Positions 43,257 to 51,430 of a stretch of DNA of 64,000 bases are shown here, one piece after another (position 1 is the first letter of the stretch; each line of letters opens with the position of its first letter). The stretch is from Apoda limacodes (lineage: Eukaryota > Arthropoda > Insecta > Lepidoptera > Limacodidae). The notes under the pieces are model-generated. The model was not told the origin of the DNA and did no database searches. It saw nothing but the letters and a program-made list of their open reading frames with translations. The translations under genes and the position numbers were made by a program. The DNA lies in NCBI GenBank assembly GCA_946406115.1, contig OX291551.1, positions 7,874,001 through 7,938,000 on the forward strand, written 5' to 3'.

Positions 43257-46223
43257 TCACCGTAGCCTATGGACGCTTGCAACACCAGGGGTATCACTTG
43301 CGCGTTGCCGACCCTTCAGAAATCTAATAACTTCTTTCTTGAAGAACTCCATACTGTAGTCCTTGCAGAAAACCTTGGCAGGGAGCTCATTCCACAACTT
43401 AAGCGTTCGCGGGAGGAAGTTTCTCTGAAACCGCACTGTACGCGACCATTTAGGTTCTAAAGTGTGAGAATGAATTCCCTGCCGATGGCGAGCGGTGCGA
43501 TGGTAGAAAGTAGCCGTGGGCATCATTTCGAACAATTCCTCAGAACACAACCCATTGTACAAGCGGTAGAACACACACAGTGAGGCAAAGTCTCTCCTCA
43601 GACTTAAGGGCTCGATACCGCAAGTGAGTTTGGGATCGTCGACAATTCTCACAGCCCGTCGTTGAACCGAGTCAAAAGGGTCAAGCTGGTATCCGGGTGC
43701 ACCTGCCCAGAGATGGCAGCAGTACTCCATATGGGGCCGAACTTGCGACTTGTAAAGTAACAACCTTTGCCCCGACGTGAAGCACTGCTTCGCTCTGTTG
43801 AGTACACCAAGTTTTTTGGACGCCAGCTTTACCTTATCTTGTAAATGATCTCGGAACTGAACATCGCTGGAGATGTCGACACCAAGGATCCCAATGTTCT
43901 TGGAGATGGAGAGGGGAGTGTTCTGGAATTGTGGGACCACAGTGAATGGAGTTTTCTTAGCGGTGAACGCGCATACTTGTGTCTTTGTAGGGTTGAATCG
44001 GACCAAGTTTACCCGTCCCCAGTCAGAGACCTGGGACAGTGTGGTCTCGATTTGAGACACAAGTTCTCCGCGGTTTTCCTCCACAAGGGAACGAGGGATG
44101 TTTGCACGACCCGTGTAAAAAGTGTCTCCAGTACTGTCATCTGCATAGCAATGTATGTTGTTGATGTCCAACATGTCATTGATATGCAGTAGAAACAGCG
44201 TAGGAGACAGCACAGAGCCTTGCGGGACACCAGCATTAATGTCCATGCTATCAGAGCAACTACCGTCAACTACAGTTCGTATGCGTCTGCCGGACAAAAA
44301 GCTAGCCACCCATTTGCACAAACCCTCGGGCACTCCGTAAGATGGCAACTTCGATAGAAGACCGCGGTGCCAGACCCGATCGAACGCCTTCGCTATGTCC
44401 AGGCTACATGCCAATGCCTCCCCCTGACTCTCAATGGCTAGTGCCCATCGGTGTGTGAGATACACTAGAAGGTCACCAGTCGAGCGACCGTGGCGAAAGC
44501 CATATTGACGGTCACTGACCAGATCGTGTACTTCTAGGTATCTTAGAAGCTGTGTGTTGATCACACGCTTCATCACCTTAGAGAGGAGAGAGGTAATAGC
44601 GATAGGCCTGTAATTCGATGGATCTGATCTATCGCCCTTTTTGGGCACCGGGTGCACATTCGCAGTCTTCCATGTAGACGGAAATTGCCTAGTGTGGTAG
44701 GAAAGCGCGAAGAGGCGCGTGAGTACAGGACATAACTCAGGAGCACACTGCTTAAGCACCACTGCTGGTATACCGTCTGGCCCACTCGACTTATGAACGT
44801 CTAGAGAAAGCAACGCCCGCCTGACCTCCCGCTGCGTTATGGAGATTTCCGGCATGGACTTACCGCACCACGGTATAGTAGGTGGTACAGCGCCTTCATC
44901 GTTCATATTCGAGTTCGAGGCAAAGAGACTGCCCAGTAGATCGGCTTTCTCTTTAGCACTATGGGCCAAGTCACCATCGGTCTTTCGCAGTGGTGGTAAC
45001 GACGACTGGCAGAAGTTCCCTTCGGCAGCTTTGGCAAGCGACCAGAAAGCACGACTCCCAGAAGGATAGCTCGCAAGTCGCCCACCTATTTTGCCGATGA
45101 ATTGGAATTTTGCTCTGGCAGTTGCTTTCTTACTGAACCTCGAGGCAGCATTTAATTTGCGTTTTAACTCAGAAATATTCGGATCCTTATTATAACGAGC
45201 CGTGGTCCAAGCCTCATATGCATTTTGCTTAAGAATTTTAGCTTTTCTGCAAGACCTATTAAACCACGGTCGTTTTTTGACGCCGGCAGCTACTCGCGGG
45301 TTAGGAATATAGCATTCCATACCAGCAAGGATTGTCTCAGTGACTGCGGCTGCGCAGACGTCAGGATCTTCTGAGTTAAAGCAGATCTGCCTCCACGGGT
45401 ACGATGCGTAAAATTCACGCAATCCATCCCAGTCTGCCGACTTATAGTGCCACACACGACGCCAGTTAGTTGGCCCAGAAGGATCAGGTTGTGTGCATGA
45501 CACTTGAGTCCGAACGAGACAGTGGTCCGAGGAGCCAAGAGGCGCATCCACTGAGACGGAGTACCCGTCCGGACGAGTAGTCAGCAGAAGGTCCAGTAAG
45601 GAGCTCGTATGTTCCTCTATATCTGGTATTCTCGTTGGAGAAAGTACCAGCTGAGAGAATCCATAGGTCAGAGCAAATTCATGAGCAGATATCCCAGCAT
45701 AGTTATTGGTTCGAGAACTGAGCCACTCGCGATGGTGGGCGTTAAAGTCTCCCAAAATAACTAGTTCTGCTGTGGGATATTGCTCTAGAACTTTGTCAGT
45801 CGTCAAACTCAGGTGCGTGAAGAGTCGAGTTACGTCCGTGTCACCGCTATGAGACCTGTATAGGCACGCATAGATACGAGTGTGGCCGCCGTAATCTACG
45901 CGCACCCACAATATCGACAGGTCCCTGTCTTCAAGGCTATGAAGGCGGCGACAGCAGATATCCTCCCGGACGAACATACATACACCGGCACGACTCATAA
46001 AATTGTGTTCGAGTTTGTAGCCGGGATAATGAAGGTATGATGTGTCGGCCGGGCAGGATATCTGCGTCTCCGTTAGAAAAAGAATGGTCGGCTGCGCAGT
46101 TTCGAGATGGTGGTGGACTGCGTTAAGATTTGCGTGAATACCCCTGATGTTGCAAAAATCCACATTATATGTGGATGGAGTAGCCGCTGTGCAAACTCTT
46201 TTCTTTTTCTGTCTTCTGGCTAT
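43257..46223 (-). CDS. LINE endonuclease-reverse transcriptase polyprotein
   Basis: Open over 988 codons plus stop. The in-frame GTG at 46163 begins a 968-residue stretch, but the frame continues 20 codons upstream to 46223, aligning with the ATG start of the copy at 12759; here that codon is ATA and an in-frame stop lies eight codons before it. Domains (numbered from the GTG): apurinic-like endonuclease about 1-225 with TETQ (31-34), GDFNAHH (138-144) and SDH (212-214); linker 230-440; reverse transcriptase about 455-720 with SSGPDGIP, YGFRHGRST, LDIAKAFDRVWH, AGVPQGSVLSPTLF and the catalytic YADD (673-676); C-terminal domain to 968 with no CCHC knuckle seen. The last codons (HRLR, stop) lie in the conserved 3' repeat. 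All catalytic motifs are intact. Jockey- or RTE-like; clade not settled. No separate ORF1 was seen. Confidence 0.93.
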   Translation of the reverse strand: MARRQKKKRVCTAATPSTYNVDFCNIRGIHANLNAVHHHLETAQPTILFLTETQISCPADTSYLHYPGYKLEHNFMSRAGVCMFVREDICCRRLHSLEDRDLSILWVRVDYGGHTRIYACLYRSHSGDTDVTRLFTHLSLTTDKVLEQYPTAELVILGDFNAHHREWLSSRTNNYAGISAHEFALTYGFSQLVLSPTRIPDIEEHTSSLLDLLLTTRPDGYSVSVDAPLGSSDHCLVRTQVSCTQPDPSGPTNWRRVWHYKSADWDGLREFYASYPWRQICFNSEDPDVCAAAVTETILAGMECYIPNPRVAAGVKKRPWFNRSCRKAKILKQNAYEAWTTARYNKDPNISELKRKLNAASRFSKKATARAKFQFIGKIGGRLASYPSGSRAFWSLAKAAEGNFCQSSLPPLRKTDGDLAHSAKEKADLLGSLFASNSNMNDEGAVPPTIPWCGKSMPEISITQREVRRALLSLDVHKSSGPDGIPAVVLKQCAPELCPVLTRLFALSYHTRQFPSTWKTANVHPVPKKGDRSDPSNYRPIAITSLLSKVMKRVINTQLLRYLEVHDLVSDRQYGFRHGRSTGDLLVYLTHRWALAIESQGEALACSLDIAKAFDRVWHRGLLSKLPSYGVPEGLCKWVASFLSGRRIRTVVDGSCSDSMDINAGVPQGSVLSPTLFLLHINDMLDINNIHCYADDSTGDTFYTGRANIPRSLVEENRGELVSQIETTLSQVSDWGRVNLVRFNPTKTQVCAFTAKKTPFTVVPQFQNTPLSISKNIGILGVDISSDVQFRDHLQDKVKLASKKLGVLNRAKQCFTSGQRLLLYKSQVRPHMEYCCHLWAGAPGYQLDPFDSVQRRAVRIVDDPKLTCGIEPLSLRRDFASLCVFYRLYNGLCSEELFEMMPTATFYHRTARHRQGIHSHTLEPKWSRTVRFQRNFLPRTLKLWNELPAKVFCKDYSMEFFKKEVIRFLKGRQRASDTPGVASVHRLR

Positions 46224-46835
46224 AATATATATAAAAAAAAGTTACTAAGACTAAGGATGAGGATTCACTGCACAGACAGCATAGAGGGCAAAGGGTGCGG
46301 TTCTAAGACTGCCGAAGCTCGCCACAGATGATACGGTTGCTGGCACGGCGGGCGGAAGGGCCCCTGATCCCCCTCTGTTGTAGTAGCCGGGTCCACTCCG
46401 GTCTCCTTCTCCGGCACGACTACCACTTCAGATACTTTACACAGGCTGGCGAATCAGCCTCCCAGGGCGGAGATTAAGTGATCCCTGGGTTCGGGATCCC
46501 GTTCAACCTGCGGGCGGCCAGCGGTCAGCCGTTTCATCAGGTCTCCCTGACCGCCGAACCAGCACGCCGCGTCTATGCCGAGTATGACAGCAACAAGCAC
46601 CGCCGGTCCTCCGCTGTCCGTGCAGCGAATCCTCAAAGAGCTCTGGCAACCTTACTCACCGCCAGGAACACAACACTACTCAATGTTAGTGTTATTATGG
46701 CCGCGGTTTTCTGTAAGGTGGAGGTACTTCCCCAGTTCGGGCCGCTCATTCGAGCAAGTACTCGCTATGCCCTGCTTAGTTGTTCGGGTGGCTTATTCGA
46801 GCGAGTACTTGCAGTGCCCTACCTCTCTTAAAATA
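46224..46835 (-). promoter_or_regulatory. 5' region of the full-length LINE with two ~47-bp repeats
   Basis: GC-rich leader shared with 12760-13366. At its 5' end are two imperfect units: TTCGGGCCGCTCATTCGAGC... (46736-46782) and TTCGGGTGGCTTATTCGAGC... (46783-46829), each with an AGTACT core. A 60-codon minus-strand frame (46636-46454) is broken in the other copy by an extra base, so the region is best read as untranslated. Its retention in two copies and internal repeats suggest an internal promoter; inferred. Confidence 0.65.
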
Positions 46836-46866
46836 GATATAATATAGTAGATAATATAGTAGATAG

Positions 46867-47065
46867 TTGACTGTAGTCGTTTATTTAAAAGATTAATAGA
46901 TCTTATCAAGTTCTTTATTTAGGACGATAGTTGATAAACTAGAAAGAGTCAGAACTCCACAACTATTGGTCGTAGACTAGTAGTTTACTTGTGGAATTGG
47001 TAGATCTCATCAATATCTTGATTACTTATGACAGTTGTCAAACTTTTTTAGTTTAGGGCTATATC
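46867..47065. repeat. About two units of the ~101-bp minisatellite (locus 1 of 4)
   Basis: AGATCTTATCAAGTTCTTTA, GATAAACTAGAAAGAG, CGTAGACTAGTAGTTTACTT, GTAGATCTCATCAATATC, GACAGTTGTCAAAC and GGGCTATATCTCCGTAACTA follow the order seen at 61246-61560. The left flank of the LINE (43170-43198) carries the interrupted part of a unit. Confidence 0.75.
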
Positions 47066-48240
47066 TCCGTAACTATTGGAATTACTTACATAACGTTAAA
47101 TAAATATATATATAATATATAAAAATAAAGTTGTAAAAAATAATATTTTAGGTACTGTAATAAACATCCCATTAAGTATTGCACCCTCACCGTAAAAAAA
47201 TATTTTGTTTCCCTGTCAAATAAAAGGAGGTTTAAAATCGGTCAGGTATCTTCGCCAATTAATGTCCTATTTAATACATATGTCCCCATTCTGATGTGAT
47301 ATTATGCTTAAGTTTTAAGAGAAAGGCAGACACAACACAATACCTACCTACATATTTACATGCCAAGTTATTTCATAAAATTATTTACCTATACGCAGTT
47401 TAAAAAAAAAGAGACATACGCACCGTTCTTACAACGTATCTTTAGTTCACTACGTAGTAGTTTATTAAAGTTTTGTAAACTTACTTGTTGCATAAACCTT
47501 TCTGACACAAACAATACAATTATAATAAAATTTACAGCAATTTAGTATTAAGTAAATAAAAAAAAGAGTGTATACAACCTAAATTGTCTTAAGTAGTAAT
47601 AGATCAAATATATTTTAGGGTCAACTTTAGGATATCTTGTCTTAAATAATACATACTTAAATTATTGTTTGCTTTAACTTTTTCTGAACTAACCTTAAAA
47701 ATTCTATATTGTCTGAAGTCTTACTTCGTTAGGAGAAATATGATTTAACGCCATTTTACATCATTTAAATAAATATAATGCCGATTTTTAAAATCAACAA
47801 TATTGCTTTGACTGGTAATATAATTATAATAATAGACTTATAAATTACATTAATAGCATAAAAAATAAAAATTAAGTGGTTCCAATTTATTTAATAGCAA
47901 ATTTAACATTTACAAGTTTAAATTTCAGGGTTTTTTAATTGGTTTTTTATATTTATTTTGCGAAATTTATAGAGCCCGTCTGTTTTGTAACATTATCTGT
48001 CAATTTTAAACGAGACTCAAGCGTGCGTTTCAAATCTACAGTCAAACAACATAATTCATCCTGTTTTTGAAAACAATAAATTATTTGTTCGCCATATTAG
48101 TAATAATGTTTTATGGAATCAAATATGTACTAAGTTCACCATTATTATTCTTAACAAAACTACATGAAAGCAAACAAGTTTCAAAATTTTATTTATGTTA
48201 ACCTGCTTTGAATCTGGACTAACACCCTTTCTAAGACATA
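47066..48240. other. No recognised gene
   Basis: Very A/T-rich intron sequence. Frames are short and composed of A/T codons. Confidence 0.5.
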
Positions 48241-48247
48241 ACTTAGT

Positions 48248-48513
48248 ATTGTAGATATCTTGAAAACTGTTACTATAGATGAAGTCAACCTTCAGGATAT
48301 CTTGAAGTCAGTCTTAAAAATTTGTTAATACAAGTCTCTCCTAAGTGCGACTGAAGTTTATCTACAACGTAGTATGAAGTGACTCCTAATATTCTCTTTA
48401 AATCTGTGCCCATTTTTACTTCACATTGTCTTGGAGTGTATCCTGAGGGACATAATAGTTTTAGCCAAGACAAAAGCCCGGATTCGATAATTTGTCTTCA
48501 AGATATCTACAAT
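48248..48513. repeat. Foldback with 17-bp perfect ends
   Basis: ATTGTAGATATCTTGAA (48248-48264) is exactly inverted at 48497-48513. Shorter inverted pieces lie inside (TTCAGGATATCTTGAA at 48293). Total 266 bp, no gene. The stretch 48514-49242 has no recognised feature apart from the splice acceptor. Confidence 0.75.
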
Positions 48514-49242
48514 TGGTTTTTAAGGCTAGTCATTGCTACTTGGGATATTCTCTCCGAATCTCATAAAATTGTTGTCAGCCCATTACTTAATGAGTGGAGG
48601 ATATGCAAACAAGTTTCAGTACTAATTTATCTATAATACAGTATATTTTAAACTAATGTTAGTTGAATCGGTATAAATATTACAAAAAAATAAAATTTTA
48701 ATTACGTCAACGGTTTTTATCAAGATATGCTCAACGTAAAACAGGCTTAGCTGTAAAAGTAAGATAGACTAGGGTTACCAACCGTATATCTATTTCTATC
48801 TGTTTACGAAAACCATCAATTTTCACCATTGACATTGCTGTCTGATTTGTTGGTACGTAGTAACTTTGCCTGTCGAGATCAGGCGAACTAAGGACATAAT
48901 CGTAAAATACTATTTTATTATTGGGAACAAAGTTCACATCTAAGCTCTGTTACAACATTTGAGTAATAGATAATAGAAGTGACGTACGAAAAAAGTGCAA
49001 AATAAATCTATTTCTATATTATGAATGGGTACTTTTATTGACCCTTTCAAAACCCAGATTTCTTCTATTTAATTATAAAAAAGTTGGCAATCCTTGACAG
49101 ACAAAGACTAATTTTGAATATATAATATTAAAGTTTTTAATTTTTAGGTAGTTAAATAAAATATCATACCAAGTATCGTTCAAATGTAAGTAATAATATC
49201 AGTTCATTACAATATTCATAAATAAAATGTTATCTTGTACAG

Positions 49243-49360
49243 GTCGAAAAAGGATCCTGCGCAATATGTGCGGATCGTTCAATGCAGGCGAGCTGACAGT
49301 CATCATGGGGCAGTCTGGAGCCGGGAAGAGTACCCTCATGGACATTTTGTCTGGATACAC
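49243..49360 (+). CDS. ABCG-family ABC transporter, coding exon 2 (Walker A)
   Basis: Preceded by acceptor TATCTTGTACAG and followed by donor GTAGGT at 49361. In frame with exon 1 it reads [20 protein letters not shown] then [29 protein letters not shown] is the Walker A (P-loop) motif that binds the ATP phosphates. The context F-x-(S/A)[18 protein letters not shown](N/D)IL(S/A)GY is specific to ABCG half transporters such as ABCG1/ABCG4. The exon is 118 bases, phase 1 in and phase 2 out. The Q-loop, signature, Walker B and membrane domain must lie beyond this window or in exons I could not recognise before 64000. Subfamily confident; orthologue not assigned. Confidence 0.93.
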
Positions 49361-49834
49361 GTAGGTTTTAACATTATATTTCTTTGAACGTGGAATAAAC
49401 TTCTTGTAGCTGCATAAAAGCAGACGTTGAGAATTGTTACCAGACCTTATTGTAGTTAAAAACTTATAAACTGAATTAAAAAAAAATATTGTGAATCTGA
49501 TTATCTGAAAATACATATATACTTGATTTTATTTGATATCCAACATGGCACATATAAAAAAAGGGTGTCTTAGTTCCGACACACGATTTGAGTTTTCTCT
49601 ATCTAATATATCTATATCTATCGTAATTTTTCAAGGACATGCTCTAATGACATTTCGCCATGATAAATTGTACAATAATATGTTGAATTGTGTCGTCAGT
49701 CAATATAATCTGTTTTGATCATTTTGCAATTGTAAACTAATGGTATTAATACTAAAATGTATTTATTATTTTATTTGTTATAGGTATTATTATCTCTTTG
49801 GTTAATATCAATTTCAAACTCCTTGACATTATTA

Positions 49835-50190
49835 TAGTTTGACAGCTGTCATCTGAAGTGAAGATCATGATGAGATCCATCACTTTTGTAATGAAACTAC
49901 TAGTCTACGATCTATAGTTACGGAGATATAGCCTTTTATAGTTTGACAGCTGTCATCTGAAATGAAGATCTAAATTAAATTTATTATATCGACGCTCTTT
50001 TGTTTTATCGACATTCTCTCTCGCTCTCTCTTTCATTCTCTCTATATCTCTCAAAATTAATAATAGTACAACATAGTATAAGATAGGTGGGTAAAGCATT
50101 GGGAAGGGGCAGCGTTACTCTTTCATGAAAGAGTAACGCTTGGTTTTACTACCCGTATTTTTTTCATACCACGGGCCTTATGTCGTTTCT
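49835..50190. repeat. Minisatellite-bearing dispersed element (locus 2 of 4)
   Basis: Two ~101-bp units in reverse orientation (TTTGACAGCTGTCATCTGAA at 49849 and again at 49940), a CT-rich tract (50017-50048, CTCTCTCGCTCTCTCTTTC), then a perfect 30-bp palindrome at 50111-50140 (half: AGCGTTACTCTTTCA), ACTACCCGTATTT, and CCACGGGCCTTATGTCG. The same order, with variation, occurs at 58500-58790 and, inverted, at 60970-61645. Confidence 0.8.
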
Positions 50191-51151
50191 TGTCAATGCA
50201 ATAAAAATATATATAAAATACGGTCATTTTGTCGCAAATTTTGACACCTTTTGGACGTTTACTATCGAAGGTGACACCATTAAATCAAAACCTATTGACC
50301 TAGAATACTGAAATTTGGCAACAAGGAAGATGTAACATTACAAATATAGGAAAAAATCCAACTGGTATTTTTATAACCCGTTCTGTAGGCTTAAAACACG
50401 AGACATCAATTGAACATAACATGTTGTTTTTTGAATGGGACAGCATGCTATAAGCCTTACAGTACTTATGACTTTTAAAGATTATTCAAAGTTATTATTA
50501 ATAATTATTATTAATAATAAAGCTATTATTATTCAAAGTTTATTCAAATGCACACAACAATAGTATTATATTCTCTTTGACAACAAGCCTTTGAATGACT
50601 AAATTTTATTTGTTTGTCAGTCCACAGATTAACTGCCTAGCTACCTATGTCGAAAACCACGTTGCATCAATGAATGCTTTGTTTACATTGTTGCATTTGC
50701 TGATACAGGTCTACCAACGCAAAAATGTAAATAGGTACTACGATAGGTATGTGGTAAACAATAAAGGGTCTGTTCGTTTTAGGACTGGAATCTTTATTTT
50801 CGTTTATTTTGAAACCTGTCATCCGTTCGTTTAGCATTAGTATCAGAAATATCAAAAAAAGTGGCTGGACCTGGGGCCGAAACATTGTACATCTACCTAC
50901 AAGAAAAATAGTTTAAAAATGGTACTTCATATTCTAATGATTCATATTTAAAATTTTTGTCTGGTTTTCGTGTACAACATTGATTTTTAAATGTTTATAT
51001 TTTCGATGCTGACTGAATGATAGGGTAGGTATGTATTAAAAGAGGTAGATATCGTACATAGCTCGCAAAAAGTGAGGTAGCGAAATTGAGATAATTGTCG
51101 TAATTTAATTCAGTCACAAGTCAGTTTCTAAATATAGCCACTGTAACCTTT
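50191..51151. other. No recognised gene
   Basis: TTTGTCGCAAATTTTGACACC near 50227 resembles the interior of the 31548-32390 repeat family, so 50190-50420 may be a decayed piece of it. A 79-codon frame at 50595-50834 has no recognisable domain. Confidence 0.45.
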
Positions 51152-51414
51152 CATGAATAGTTTAATCAAAAAATAATAAATTGTTCTAAGAAACTTCTGA
51201 AGCATCTACACTCAGAGAGAAATCAAAAGAATTTAATAATCAATAATGACGATAAATATTTTAATTTGGCCAAGCGTGATCGTCAAAAGTGGTAGGACCC
51301 GAAAACCGTTGTGTTAAATAAGTAGTAACCCAGTTGTTTTAGAGGTACGTCAGAGTGTAGATGCTTAAGAAGTTTCTTAGAACAATTTATTATTTTTTGA
51401 TTAAACTATTCATG
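51152..51414. repeat. 263-bp foldback with 62-bp arms
   Basis: Bases 51152-51213 and 51353-51414 are reverse complements with one mismatch (CTTCTGAAGC versus CTTCTTAAGC). The 139-bp centre has no coding capacity. It is followed by a poly-G run (51418-51430). No target duplication was evident. Probably a MITE, or a hairpin RNA source if transcribed with the intron. Confidence 0.93.
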
Positions 51415-51430
51415 ATAGGGGGGGGGGGGC

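Larger units (their letters stand above)
43199..46866 (-). mobile_element. Nearly full-length LINE inside ABCG intron 1
   Basis: About 3.67 kb on the strand opposite to the ABCG gene. Order on the minus strand: 5' region (about 46830-46224), one long endonuclease-RT frame (46223-43257) and a short 3' end with a poly-A-like tract (43199-43207). TTGACTGT occurs at both edges (43191-43198 and 46867-46874), a candidate 8-bp target duplication. About 30 bp at the 5' edge (46832-46866, ATAGATATAATATAGTAG) is not shared with the other copy and may be added or flanking. The 3' segment (GGCAAACAAGCTTACGGCC and following) is a sequence I know to be abundant in Lepidoptera. Confidence 0.92.
25095..49242 (+). 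other. Intron 1 of the ABCG gene (about 24.1 kb)
   Basis: Donor GTGAGC at 25095 and acceptor TATCTTGTACAG ending at 49242. It is packed with mobile elements: piggyBac-type, mariner, a SINE head, several dispersed repeats, a TIR element, a CDSPARAFIKS-type relic and a nearly full-length LINE on the opposite strand. The assignment depends on joining the two exons, which is supported by matching phase and by continuous ABCG similarity. No other exon-like segment with a convincing ABCG match was seen inside. Confidence 0.75.

Noticed and set aside
43845..45085. Several plus- and minus-strand frames inside the long LINE frame
   Set aside because: Shadows of the 988-codon endonuclease-RT frame in other frames.
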